From contig NC_083641.1 of the NCBI RefSeq assembly GCF_963576545.1, forward strand, positions 19,057,523 through 19,121,522: 64,000 bases of DNA, read 5' to 3'. The position numbers and the translations under genes are program-made. This document shows, one piece after another, positions 23,680-35,372 of this stretch. Each line of letters starts with the position of its first letter. Position 1 is the stretch's first letter. The DNA is from Limanda limanda. Taxonomy: Eukaryota > Chordata > Actinopteri > Pleuronectiformes > Pleuronectidae. The notes under the pieces were generated by a model, which ran no database searches, was not told where the DNA came from, and worked only from the letters and a program-made list of their open reading frames with translations.

Positions 23680-23900
23680 ATTGGAAACTGAAGGTCTTTG
23701 TTCAACTTGACTAACTCAAAGTCTTTTTTTCTTCAAAAATATAACTCAAGAGACCAGAAGAAAGCCGGGACGTGACGGAGCCAGGGGGGGTTTAACTTGC
23801 TGGAGGCCCGCTACACCACCGATAAATTCCGCTTCCTCTCAGTGTCTTCTCGTTCGGTGACCCGACGCTCCCACTTCGTCCTAGAACTGATTCCACCAAC

Positions 23901-24320
23901 ATGTCTTGGCAGAGCTACGTGGACAACCTGATGGCTGACGGCAGCTGTCAGGACGCCGCCATTGTTGGGTACACGGACGCCAAATACGTCTGGGCATCGT
24001 TTGTCGGTGGGACATTCGCCAACATTACGCCTGAAGAAATTGACGTGCTAATAGGAAAGGACCGAGAGGCATTCTTCACCAGTGGGATGACCTTAGGTGT
24101 TAAAAAATGCTCCGTAATCAGAGACAGCCTCCACCTTGATAGCGACTGGACAATGGACATCCGGACAAAGAGTCAAGGCGGAGAGCCAACATACAACGTT
24201 TCTGTAGGCAAAGCCGGCAAAGCATTGGTTTTTGTCATGGGGAAGGAAGATGTCCATGGAGGGCAGCTCAACAAGAAAGCTTTTCAGATGGCTGAGTACC
24301 TGAGGAAGTCCGGATACTAA
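23901..24320 (+). CDS. pfn2: Profilin-2-like, intact intronless retrogene
   Basis: An uninterrupted frame of 139 codons starts at ATG 23901, the expected profilin length. Profilins bind monomeric actin, poly-proline ligands and phosphoinositides and control filament assembly in the cytosol. The ends are diagnostic: [20 protein letters not shown] (the N-terminal Trp and Tyr of the poly-Pro site) and AEYLRKSGY. The middle has [53 protein letters not shown] and [19 protein letters not shown]. The pattern is closest to profilin-2. Vertebrate pfn2 is interrupted by introns, so this is a processed copy. I could not find its target-site duplication. A non-autonomous hAT element sits 84 bp after the stop, in what may be the 3'UTR. 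Confidence 0.9.
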   Translation: MSWQSYVDNLMADGSCQDAAIVGYTDAKYVWASFVGGTFANITPEEIDVLIGKDREAFFTSGMTLGVKKCSVIRDSLHLDSDWTMDIRTKSQGGEPTYNVSVGKAGKALVFVMGKEDVHGGQLNKKAFQMAEYLRKSGY

Positions 24321-24404
24321 AGCAGCCTGTACCCAGCCACCTAGCAGCTCGCCCCAACCACCCTGTTGCATTTCACACAACTTCCAGTCCTAGTTGGTAG
24401 TTAC

Positions 24405-25136
24405 TAGAGATGAGCCGGATACTCGGCTGAAACGAGTATCCGGTACGGATAAAGCACTTTTGCCGAGTACGATTATAATACGAGTAATCGGAGTCATTAT
24501 CTGTGCTCGGACTGAATGAAAATCCTCACACAGCGTAACAGCGCTCCTCCCGTCACACACGGCTCTGCTCTCTCACTCACAGAACAGCTCTCTGTCTCTC
24601 AGTCACTCAGGTTCACTGCGCATCGGGACTGTTCCATAGGCTCAGTCAAGGAAGCAGAAATGATTCGTTAATTTCCCGACTGGGTCTTCGGGTACGAGTC
24701 TTTGGAAAATTTTTCACGAGACCTGCATTGGCTCAGTAGAGGAGCGCTGCAGATGCGAGGGACGTTCACTGTCTCCCGGAGAAGTGAACGCTCTGTGTTT
24801 TTAGTATGGAAAGACGTGAATTGTATTTGTTCACGGCTCATGGTGACTGGTTTTGTTGTTTTCACTTTACATTTACACTTACTTTACGTAAAGTAAACCT
24901 ATTAAATACAGTACAACATGACAGTTTGTATGGTTTGAAATTGTCATTTATTATCACACTGGCATTTAATAATCACGGCAAACAATTACACTGCACTAAA
25001 CTTTAAGTGTTAATGTAAGGTGAAAATAGCAAGGCCAGTCTGTGTGACTTGTGAATGAATGTGGATCGCGTCTTTCTGTGCTGGGGACACAGAGTGTTCG
25101 TTTCTCCGGGAGACAGTGAACGTCCCTCGCATCTCA

Positions 25137-25171
<35 letters not shown>

Positions 25172-25367
25172 GGTGTGGAAATAAATTTAAAAAAAATAAA
25201 AAAATCATAAAAAAATTTCAAAGTTAAAAAAGAAAGTTATGTTGAACCAGCCCACTTCCGGGTTAAATCACACCCACTTCCTGGTTAGGCCCCGCCCACT
25301 CCGAGTACGGATACGGATAATTCATATGGTTAACAGATACAGATAATGCTGTACTCGCTCATCCCTA
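24405..25367 (-). mobile_element. Non-autonomous hAT-like element, copy B (complete)
   Basis: It is inverted relative to copy A: the ends TAGAGATGAGC ... GCTCATCCCTA are flanked by a perfect 8-bp duplication, GTAGTTAC (24397-24404 and 25368-25375). It is 963 bp long, carries the same internal inverted segments and CA tract (about 25135-25169), and encodes no transposase. Confidence 0.9.
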
Positions 25368-25399
25368 GTAGTTACTCATGTTTTTTCTTTTTTTTTTTC

Positions 25400-27440
25400 T
25401 TCTGCCTTCTCTCCTCCCTAATTTGTTATCCCTCTTTATTTTTCATTGTCCTCTACCCCTGACCTCCCCTCTCTTCTCCACCAACACTGTGCTGTGTCCT
25501 CTACCCCCTTTAAAGCACTATATGAGTTGATCCATAGATGAGCATGTTCCTAGGGGGTTGTCAGGACAAATCTGTACTTAACCGAGACCAGCAAAAAAAA
25601 TATTCTGGCCAAACACTCTTGACAATGAAAGCGTCAAATTGCAGTAGTTATTTTTCTTTTTCTCTCCCTTTTTTCCACGGTGCCCATAGCTTAACCCCCC
25701 CACCCCCCTGAACCTGATCATACACACTCCCTCCCTGAGCAGCCAACGCCATTGGAGCACTTGAGCGGTAACCAAGCTCGTCATGTCTTTCTATTTACGC
25801 CACGCCACGCCACCACATCATGTCCGGGAGGGGAGACTGCGTGCATATCTCGGTCCATCGTTGTCCCCCACCCCTCCACACTCCAGCCAAAAATTCTCTC
25901 CCCCCCGCCCTGCTTATCCATCAAAACAGGTGCCACAACAAACCTCACAGGAGACTCTTCTTCACCACTCAACTATTCTCTAGCCTCCCCCTCTTCAGAT
26001 TCACCGCTCTGTCCTGAATATGTAGGGGTTTATTTGGGGGGGGGATTGTCCTCACCTCTCAACATCACTACCCCCCCCCCCCCCCCCCCAACTACACTAA
26101 AACCAATGGACATTCTACAGTAACAACAGCTCAGGCACTTAAATCTGTTTTTGTTTGCCAGCTCCTGTAATATATATATTTTTTAATATGTTTTATTTTG
26201 AAAGGCTGCCATTTTTCAGACAGTAGATTACCCAGCATACAGCATTTTATTTTATTTTTATAGGACCAAGTGTAGTCAAAGCTCGGGTGTTTATACGTAC
26301 AATTGCTCTAAACCATGGGGTTTCTGATGAAGGAAACACTAAGCAGACAGTACTACATTGTAATAGTTAAACTTTGACGCAACAGGGGAGGTAAGGGTGG
26401 GAGTATCTGAAGTAAATTCTCATGTTTTTTTCTTTCTCGATTGTTCAGAAAACAAACTGCATTTGTATAAACCCATGCTGTGTTGACAACTACAAAACTG
26501 TGGAATAAATTGCCTTCTACGCTATAGTCAACTGAGCTCTGGGGTATCACGCAGTCTGTCCTCGGTCAGTACTGCTAACTGTAATGTCCAACTGAGGAAA
26601 ACACTCAAATGTAGACATGACACTCGATGGAGGATGGGATTGGTTGGAACAAAGACGCTCATGGTTGTCTTGTCGAAAGCTTAACTGCAGATCCTGAGTA
26701 TCCTGTGCCATAATGTGACCTGTTGCTGTTGTAAGATGGATTTTACCCACTGTCCACTAAAGTCATTTCATTGGCACTTTTCTTGTCTTTACTTTTTTTT
26801 TGTCTAGCTTCAGCTCCACTGTTTAGGCCTTGTGGGATATATGTACTCATTTAAGAAAAAAACAGTTTCAAGCCCTGTTAAAAAATTTTTTTATATATAT
26901 ATATATAACTCAATATTCCACAAAAATGATTCTTCTTAAGACAATAAGCAAGATTCTTTTCAGAGTTTCTTCATAAACATACCGATTGCTGTGGATTCAC
27001 TTGGATTCAATCTTGGCCATCTACCACTCCAGAGTGGCACATGCACTTGACTTCACACTTGAACTTCCTTTGTTCCAGTATCCAGTTCCATCCAATGTTT
27101 CTTATTTCCAAGTACATCCAGCCAAGGCACTTTTTTGACAAAATTGTAGCAGCAATTTCTACTTAAATACTACTGGTGGCAGAGCTCGGTTTTGAATCTG
27201 ACGCGTGTATAAAAGATGAGGAGTAGAGGTGAGTCCAGTTGGTCCGTTTGACCATTTATTGTAAAAGGTGGATTACAATTTGCTTGAAACAAACTAAAAG
27301 ACATTAAACTAAAGAGACTCTCGTAGAGCACAGTTTCCCTGTCGAACATCACAACACACGGTCAAAAAAGTGTTGCCTTTCTCAGCCACGCCCAGATGCT
27401 CTGGCTGCTGGCTCCTTAAGCCTTTCCCCTTGGGCTCCAC
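25400..27440. other. No gene seen; possible profilin 3'UTR then unique sequence
   Basis: Immediately after the hAT element the text continues T-rich and C-rich (a long C run at about 26072-26090 and a TA run at about 26890-26907). This could be long 3'UTR carried by the profilin retrocopy, but no terminal poly-A tract or duplication was found to mark its end. Confidence 0.35.
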
Positions 27441-27509
27441 CCTCATCCTCTCAGGTCCAGTTCAGGTGTCCTTTAGGTGGGGGTAAAAACAACGACGGAC
27501 ACAGTGTCA

Positions 27510-27895
27510 CTGTGGTCACAGGGTAAATCTGAAAGAAAGAGTCTAACCCAAGTGTAAAAATGGAATAATACAAAACTGACAAAGACATGGGCCGTTGAAC
27601 TAAATAGATCCCAATAGCACACATTATGAACACGTGTACAACCCCTGAAGATATCATAACACGTTCATAACAGGAATATCTCAAACAAGATTGAGACCTG
27701 GATAAAAGTAGAAGCGTTTTGTCAGTGTGCATCTGTCCTTGGTCGGCATCTGCCTTATGTTTGAAGGGCAGAACTCTTCAAAGCGTTGCATCACCTGTGG
27801 AAACAGACAGGGTATAAGATTTTATAAAAACAAGACCATCATTACTGCTTTATTACTGATGTTATTTTACCTTTAAACACATTATACAAGAATAT
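27510..27895 (-). pseudogene. Caspase-1-like fragment U2: solitary last exon
   Basis: Exon 8 (27681-27794) is intact: 38 codons beginning VMQRFEEFCPSN and ending FYFYPGLNLV and stop. On its 3' side the beginning of an exon 4 (TCACAGGGTAAATCTGAAA on +, 27517) is fused directly to the 3' flank, so exons 5-7 are absent. On its 5' side intron 7 ends at about 27893, where the 3' flank module begins (GATATGATGTTTCCAAAAG). Two rearrangement junctions therefore bound the piece. Confidence 0.8.
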
Positions 27896-28073
27896 GTTGC
27901 ACTCAGAACGGAGATATGATGTTTCCAAAAGTTAAGTCTTGAATGGAACAAGTTACTAAACGCTACATATCGCTATACTTATACATTCCAACTTCCAAAT
28001 GTTCGGATGTCCTCTACCACCCTTCGAAGGCCCTGCATGGTTTAGTCCACTGTAAAGAGGCGTTTTTGGTATT

Positions 28074-29906
28074 ATTATTTTTTTATGATTTAATTTTTTT
28101 TAATAACATATATACATGTATTATACTGTCCAATAAGAAACTACAGGGTTTGTTAAAAGAACCAGACTTAAGTGGCAAGGGAGCTGTTACCAGTGAATGG
28201 AGTTGTTATTTAAAAGATTCCAATTAACCCAAGCGGGGGTTTCCACATCTGCACCACTATTCGCCCACATTATGACCTTTTGAACATTGCAAGCCCAGTA
28301 ATAGTAAAGAAAATTAGACATTGACATACCTCCTAACTTTTTTGGCCTTTGTAAAAAGGTTCTGCAAATACGGGGGGTCTTGTTATCCCACATAAATGCA
28401 AATAGTATTTTGTCGAGTGTGGAAAAGTGTTTTTTAGGAATGAAAATCGGAATACATTCAAACAAATACAGAAACCTAACCTAGGAAGAACATTCATCTT
28501 AATTAAATTAATTCGGCCAGCTAATGATAAAGGTAACGTGCGCCAGCGGTTTATATCCTGCCTGCATTGATCCAGTAATGGTGTGATGTTTAATTTATAC
28601 AACTTGTGAAAAGACCGCGGCACCACCACCCCAAGGTATTTAAAATGGGAAGACACTCTCTTGAATGGGAAGGTTGGGGTTGGAATATCGAGAGCTGCTT
28701 TATTTATGGGATAAAGTTCACTTTTTTCTAAGTTCAATTTGTAACCTGAAAACTTTCCAAATCGTTCCAAAGTAGACATGACGTGCGGTAACGAAAATAC
28801 TGGGTTAGCAATGTACAAAAGTAAATCATCAGCATACAGCGATAGCTTGTGTGTTGTGTCTCCTCGAGTTATTTCTTCAATTGACTGGCATTGACGAATA
28901 GAAGCCGCAAGCGGTTCAATCGCCAGAGCAAAAAGCAGGGGGCTCAGAGGACAGCCCTGTCTCGTGCCTCTATGTAGTGGGAAATATTTTGAGTGAGAGT
29001 CATTAGTATGGACAGAGGCTAAGGGAGAGGCGTACAACAATTTAACCCAGGATATAAATTCATCACCAAAGCCAAATTTCCTCATGGTCATAAATAATTA
29101 TTCCCACTCCATCCGGTCAAACGCTTTCTCTGCATCTAAGGATATTACAAGTTCAGGATCATCCGAACGGGTGGCAGTATAAATGATATCGAAGAGCCTA
29201 CGAATATTAGAATAGGAATGTCTGCCTCGGATAAATCCGGTTTGGTCAGGTAGCACCAGCTTGGGAAGAGTTTTTTCAAGCCGTAAAGCAAGGGACTTAG
29301 CAAGAATTTTACAGTCCACATTTAGGAGGGAAATCGGTCTGTAAGACCCACATAACAAGGGGTCTTTGTCCTTTTTATGTAGGAGACATATAGAGGCTTG
29401 GTTCAGAGTTTCAGGGAGATGGCCAATTGAAAATGATTCATTAAACATAGATAGTAGTATTGGGTATACGTCTTCTGTAAATTTCTTAAAGAACTCCACT
29501 GAGAACCCATCTGGTCCAGGGGATTTGCCAGATTGGATACATTTAATGGCATCACAAACCTCCTCCAGCGTCAGGGGGGAATCAAGGGCATCTTTCTGGG
29601 AGTCCTCAAGGGTTGGTAAATTCAAATTCTGAAAAAACGCCTCTGAATCTGAGGCCTCATCATCATATTCAGACGTGTATAAGTTTGTCAATTAATTTAG
29701 CCAACCTTTCCTTTTTGGTATTTGAGGCATAGCCAATAATTTGGCCTCGCAAATATGCTTTCAGCGCTTCCCATATTGTGCTATGTGATACCTCCGGTGA
29801 TGCATTGATCTCAATAAAAATGTTTATGTGGGTTTGGATGAATTTGACAAAAGTGCTGTCTGATAGTAGAAGAGAGTTCAGCCGCCACTGTTTATATGGG
29901 GAAGGA
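28074..29906 (-). mobile_element. 5'-truncated L1-type LINE with degraded reverse transcriptase
   Basis: TTTGGTATT (9 bp) flanks the insert (28065-28073 and 29907-29915), which splits a copy of the caspase 3' flank module. The minus strand encodes an L1/Tx1-like reverse transcriptase: GKSPGPDGFSVEFFKKF, YRPISLLNVDCKILAKSLA, LPDQTGFIRGRHSYSNIRRL, ISLDAEKAFDRMEW, GTRQGCPLSPLLFALAIEPL and YADDLLLYI (the catalytic Asp pair). An in-frame TAA lies at about 29097, and frameshifts lie near 29692 and 28440. No endonuclease domain remains. The 3' end is the A/T-rich side at 28074. Confidence 0.85.
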
Positions 29907-30079
29907 TTTGGTATTCTGTTGTGAAAAGGGGAAGAAGACTTTTTTTTTTTTTGCTCGTAGAGTTATCATCACACTTCCAAACTTTTATAAACGTCCCTTT
30001 TGTCTGGGCCTTACCAGTCGTGCAGCCTCTCTGACTGTGGCTGCGGTGTGACTGCGTGTATGCAGGCATCAAGTGCACT

Positions 30080-30490
30080 GCAAAAACGGCCACTCCAAAA
30101 ATAAGCCCAAAAAAATTAATACAAGTTATTTTTTGCTTTTAATAAGCCAAAAAATCTGCCAATGGAACAAGTCAAATTTCGCTTGGTAAGATTTCTTGTA
30201 AATAAGACTTTATATTTAAGCTTTACAAGATAATAAATAGTATTTTCCCCTCAAAAGTAGCATCTTTTTTTTGTCATTCTGTTTGTTTCAAGCGTATTTA
30301 ACTAATTTTTAGTTTTATAATTGTGACACTGTTCTAGATTAAAGTCCACTACCTACTTGAAATAAGATTAGAAACTGGCATTTTGAGAAAAAATGTCTTG
30401 AAGTTAGTATTCCTGACTCATATTAGGCAGTGCTCTTTTGCCATAATAAGCCGTAATTTACCATCCTGTCATCATCTCAAGTGGTATTTA
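30080..30490. repeat. Non-autonomous DNA-transposon-like repeat (GTGCACTGCAAAAA end)
   Basis: It begins at about 30075 with GTGCACTGCAAAAACGGCC, followed by AT-rich TGTAAATAAGACTTTATATT, a form I recognise from a very common fish element. It is cut at 30491 by the next hAT-like copy. The far terminal repeat was not located. Confidence 0.4.
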
Positions 30491-30491
30491 C

Positions 30492-31276
30492 TAGAGATGA
30501 GCCGGATACTCGGCTGAAACGAGTATCCGGTACGGATAAAGCACTTTTGCCGAGTACGATTATAATACGAGTAATCGGAGTCATTATCTGTGCTCGGACT
30601 GAATGAAAATCCTCACACAGCGTAACAGCGCTCCTCCCGTCACACACGGCTCTGCTCACTCACTCACAGAACAGCTCTCTGTCTCTCAGTCACTCAGGTT
30701 CACTGCGCATCGGGATTGTTCCATAGGCTCAGTCAAGGAAGCAGAAATGATTCGTTCATTTCCCGACTGGGTCTTCGGGTACGAGTCTTTGGAAAAATTT
30801 TCACGAGACCTGCATTGGCTCAGTAGAGGAGCGCTGGAGATGCGAGGGACGTTTACACATTTACACATTTACATTTACACTTACTTTACAGTAAAGTAAA
30901 CCTCTATTAAATACAGTACAACATGACAGTTTGTATGGTTTGAAATTGTCATCTATTATCACACTGGCATTTAATTATCACGGCAAACAATTACACTGCA
31001 CTAAACTTTAAGTGTTAATGTAAAGTGAAAATAACAAAACCAGTCTGTATGACTTGTGAACGAATATAATTCACGTCTTTCTATACTAAAAACACAGAGT
31101 GTTCATTCCTCCGGGAGACAGTGAACGTCCCTCGCATCTCACACACACACACACACACACACACACCTACCTGGTGTGGAAATAAATTAAAAAAAAATAA
31201 AAATAAAAAAATCCTAAAAAAATTTCAAAGTTAAAAAAGTTAAGTTGTGTTGAACCAGCCCACGTCCGGGTTAAAT
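30492..31276 (-). mobile_element. Non-autonomous hAT-like element, copy C (one end missing)
   Basis: It has the TAGAGATGAGCCGG end of copy B and follows its sequence to CAGCCCACGTCCGGGTTAAA, then breaks at about 31276 where the LTR-like composite starts. The last ~100 bp are missing, along with part of the internal inverted arm near 30850. Confidence 0.85.
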
Positions 31277-31327
31277 TATATTCTCCGATGAACACTGGTT
31301 TTATTATAAAGTAGCACAACTTCAAAA

Positions 31328-31705
31328 AAGCGCACTATTTGCAGCTAGCCGTCCTCTACATGGAAGATTCAACAGCGACAAGCGCTACGGTCTCGCGCTC
31401 TGACAGACGTCTGTGTAGTTCCTGCTATAAGCAAGGTGTTGGTTGGGACTCTTGTTTTGAAGGGGGTGTTGTTGAGAGAGAAATTTTGAAGTGTGAAGGA
31501 AAATAAACGGTTGCGATGTCCTGATTCAACAATCGTCTCTCGTGTCATGTTTCGGCTGAGGCCTGAAAGTAAAAGAGGAAAAAACCCTCGGCTACAGAGA
31601 GTCTTGAATTTGAAAAAGATTCAAGACTTTTTAAGGGTCTTGATTTTCCCTAAATTTATACATCAACTTTTAATACTTTTCAAGACCCCGCAGATACCCT
31701 GTATT
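31328..31705 (+). repeat. LTR-like segment plus half hAT repeat, composite copy 2
   Basis: This is a shorter version of 21350-21945. GCGCACTATTTGCAGCTAGC, then a deletion, then GTTGGTTGGGACTCTTGTTT, AAAATAAACGGTTG and AGTCTTGAATTTG to ACCCTGT occur in the same order, which implies a single duplicated composite. Confidence 0.5.
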
Positions 31706-31889
31706 CACGTTAACTGCAGGAACTTTGTTATAAAAATTATTCTTCAAGAGTACAAATTGAATAATACAAAGCTGACGAAGACGTGAGCCGTTGAAGTAAT
31801 TAGATCCCCTATGTGCCAATAGCACACATTATGAACTTGTGTACAACCCCTGAAGATATAACACGTTCATAAGAAGAAGTGTATCCAAC

Positions 31890-32150
31890 AGCGTTGAAAC
31901 CTGTCAGGATTAGTGGAATTAGATGGACCCAGGAGCAGAGGTGGTTAACAAAAAGAGAATTTAATATAACAAGAGGCTTTAACAAGACAAACACAAAACA
32001 TAAACACTAAAGGAGTTGCAAACTGGAAAGACAAGAACAGAAGGACCAAAACAAAAGGAAGCTTACACGAGGCTCAGGAGAGTAGGACAGGGCAGGAACG
32101 CAGGAAAAACAGACAATCCAACAGAGAATAGTTTGGCAATTGAGTTTCTT
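31890..32150. mobile_element. Unclassified insertion into exon 8 of U3
   Basis: Sister copies read directly from the FYFYPG codons into the 3' flank. Here ~260 bp (GGACCCAGGAGCAGAG..., GGCAGGAACGCAGGAAAA) intervene. These phrases recall the 5' region of fish non-LTR elements, but the family is not certain. Confidence 0.4.
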
Positions 32151-33755
32151 TCCATGGTCGGCATCTGCCTAACGGTTGAAGGGCTGTTACCTTCAAAGTC
32201 TTGCATGACCTGTGGAAACAGACAGGGTATAAGATTTTATAAAAACAAGACCATCATTACTGCTTTATTACTGATGTTATTTTCCATTTAAAACATTATA
32301 CAAGAATATTTTGCACTCAGAATGGATTAAGAAAAGTCTACACTTACCTTTTGGAAAAGTTGCGCGATGTCATTCTCAAATGCGTGGGTGTTGAATATTT
32401 TGACAATAGCCTGGATTAACAAAGACCCCCGTACCGTATCTCTATATGCCACGGTGCCTGCAGCGCAAAACATGAAAAAACAGAAGATACATTTATTGTC
32501 TTTCATCTTCACTCTGTCGTGAGATTTAGAATGAGATTATTTTAGATTTAAACGGACCAGGCGTGCTGGAGAGAAGAGAGATGACGTCTTTTTCTCTGTG
32601 TTCCAATGTTAGCTGACTATCAGGAGATAGTCCGGGTTTATCAGGCCCAGCCGCAGAGTGGCTCACCAGCACAGCACCTTTCTCATCTGAAACATGTGGC
32701 CCACTTTTAATACAGATTGATACAGAAAACAAGACCTTCATGAATTTGTATTAAATTAAGTTTAGTTACTTTCATCACCTCACCCCCTTCAGGCATCCCT
32801 TCATCCCTCATCCTTACCTTCTCCCTTCATTCCTAGCCTCATGCCTTCATCCTCCTTTCCTTATCCCTACATGCATCCCTTCATCCCTACCCTCAGTACT
32901 TCATGCTCCTTTGCTCATCCCTACTGTTCATACCGCTTGCATGTCTCATTCTAGGTACTGGCTGGGTGTCCTGTAATAAGCACTGGTGGAATGATGCCTG
33001 AGAACAAGAGTCTCCCTCCTCTCAGACAAGCCTATGAGACACAGCTTCACCTCAACCCTTCACTCAATGTGCATTCATTTCTCCTCAACTTCCAACACAT
33101 CAATTTCCATTCAAACCTTTAAATCACTAATGGTTGGGGCGTATCCCTTACTAGAGAAAGATTGGTGTATCTGTAAAGACTGGATGAAAATTACCTCCTC
33201 TGCAGGCCCCTATGATTATGATTTTTGGTTTGTTCAGCAGAGCCGGACATTTCTCTGGACCCAAGTGTTTGTAAATGTCATTGATTGGGAACTGATCCGG
33301 TTCATCTGAGGTTCGACACCAGTCAACACCTAGGATAGTATCAGGCTTGCCGTGAGACATTAGAATCACCATCACGCTGTCTGTTCCTTGGAGTTTTGGA
33401 TGTTCCGAGAACTGGATTAGAGCTTCATCGATGGCCTGTGAGAAGAAATTAGAAAGAGTTAGGTTTCATTTACTTGTCAACCATGAAAAAGATACGCATT
33501 CCCCTTTTCACCATGACGCACCTTTTCAGTGAGGTCTGTGTATTTCACCACCTCATATCCCAGATCTTTGAGAAGATCATTTTAGAACACAATTTTGAGG
33601 TAAACTGAGATGCAAACTAACTCATGAAATGTCCCATTGTTTCCACTAGATAATAAAATAGCAATAGGGTAATTCTATCAATTGAGCCACATTATATGAC
33701 TTTAATGAGAGACTGACATATTTATTGTTCTGTTTCTCCCACCAGAAATCCTCAG
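32150..33755 (-). pseudogene. Caspase-1-like copy U3: catalytic dyad kept, both ends destroyed
   Basis: Exon 3 survives only in its 3' half (about 33720-33755, EDFWWEKQNNKY), exon 4 only in its 3' half (about 33525-33575). Exon 5 33195-33435 is intact with MSHGK and GACRG (catalytic Cys kept, the preceding Gln changed). Exon 6 32558-32686 and exon 7 32348-32457 (YRDTVRGSLLIQ) are intact. Exon 8 starts at 32209 (VMQDFEGNSPST) but is cut by foreign sequence at about 31895-32150, so the conserved C terminus (FYFYPG) is lost. The CARD exon is absent; at about 33755 the copy breaks into a stretch with a Tc1 fragment. Confidence 0.85.
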
Positions 33756-33871
33756 TAGCTCGGGGGACAACCCTTCAAAGGAAGGGAAATGGCTTAGCGT
33801 TGCAAAATGGAGTGATAGCCTTCCTTATTTGAAATTCCTTTTACCTTGTGCAAATCTCCCACTTTACCAGC

Positions 33872-33935
33872 GCCAAAGCAGCCCCAGACCATCACATTAC
33901 CTGCACCATGCTTGACAGAGGGTGTCAGGCACTCT
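33872..33935 (-). pseudogene. Tc1/mariner transposase fragment
   Basis: The minus strand reads ECLTPSVKHGAGNVMVWGCF, the conserved VKHG-G-VMVWGCF block of Tc1-like transposases (which carries no complete triad here). It lies in the rearranged spacer between U3 and U4. Confidence 0.75.
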
Positions 33936-35039
33936 ACCAGCAGTTTCACCTGTTCTACGTATTATGAACACGTGTAAAACTCCTGAAGATATAACACGTT
34001 TATAACAGGAAGTGTCTCAAACAACATTGAGACCTGGATAGAAGTAGAAGCGTTTTGTTTGAAAAGCGGTACTCTTCAAAGCGTAGCATGATCTGTGGAA
34101 ACAGACAGGGTATAACATTTTATAACTGATGTTATTTTCCTTTAAACAAATTATACAAGAATATTTTACACTCAGAACGGATTAAGAAAAGTCTACACTT
34201 ACTTTTCTGAAAAGTTCCTCGATGTCATCCTCGTATGCGGTCGTGTTGAATACGTTGACAATAAACTGGATTAACAAAGACCAGAGAAACAGGCCTGGAT
34301 GATGAGGATTTTAGTTTTGTTCAGCAGAGCTGGACATTTCTCTGGACCCAAGTGTTTATAAATGTTGTCGATGGGGAACTCATCCGATTCCGATTTTGAG
34401 TTTTCAACACCTAGGATATTTCACAGTTTCCCGTGAGACATGATAACCACCATCACGCTGTCTGTCTCTCGGAGTTTTGGATGTTTAGAGATCTTGATCA
34501 CAGCATCATCGATGGCCTGTGAGAAGAAATTCAAAAATGCTAGGTTTCATTTACTCATCGTCAACCAGGAAAAAGATATTTATTCCCCTTTTCACCGTGA
34601 CGCACCTTTGCAGTGAGGTTTGTGTATTTCACCACCTCGTATCCCAGATCTGTGACAAGTTTCTCCGCGTTCTCCTCATCTTTCTCAGCTCCATGTCTGT
34701 CTTTTCCCTCAAGTGTGAACTTTATATTGGTGAAAAGCAGGGGCGTTTCTAGGTTTCTGAAAGATCCGGGGCTTAGCCCAGGGCCAAAACGTAACTGCGC
34801 ATGCAATTTTTGAAAATAATAACAAATAACAAAATAAACAATGTATGCAGTTTATTAATACCAATGGTAAAAATATAGATTTTCACAAACTTCCCTTTGT
34901 CTTAACAAAAAAGTGCCTCATTCATAAGCACCAACATTAAACATTTCGATAATAAATGAGTCACATAGTCATATATGTATTCTTCACATATTTGTATTAG
35001 TTTCACAATAGTAAACAATGTCTGAAAAAGTATACAATG

Positions 35040-35093
35040 CAGAAAGATAAGATGTTTAAAAGGCAAGAGCCTTTTAAACATCTTATCTTTCTG
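35040..35093. repeat. Perfect 25-bp inverted repeat with 4-nt loop
   Basis: Left arm 35040-35064 and right arm 35069-35093 are exact reverse complements around AAGA. It lies in the 3' non-coding part of the hAT element, about 280 bp past the transposase stop. Confidence 0.95.
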
Positions 35094-35372
35094 TAGTCAT
35101 GCGTTTGTCTTTGTTCATTTCTTTTCTTCTACAGTATATCTGTCTTTACTTTACACTTTCCATAGTGTGTATACTTGTACATTTGTCTGTGTATTATTAA
35201 CTGTTACTCTACATGTATTGTCTTTCTTTGTTCATTTCTTGTTTGTAGTGAACTTTTTATTTTCACTCGTTTCACTGTTTCTTGCTCCTTTCTTTGGACC
35301 TTTGTCCTTTGAGCACAAGTGGGTATCTCCTCGGTTTGACTTGGGCAAACCGGTCAATGACTTCACCATGGT

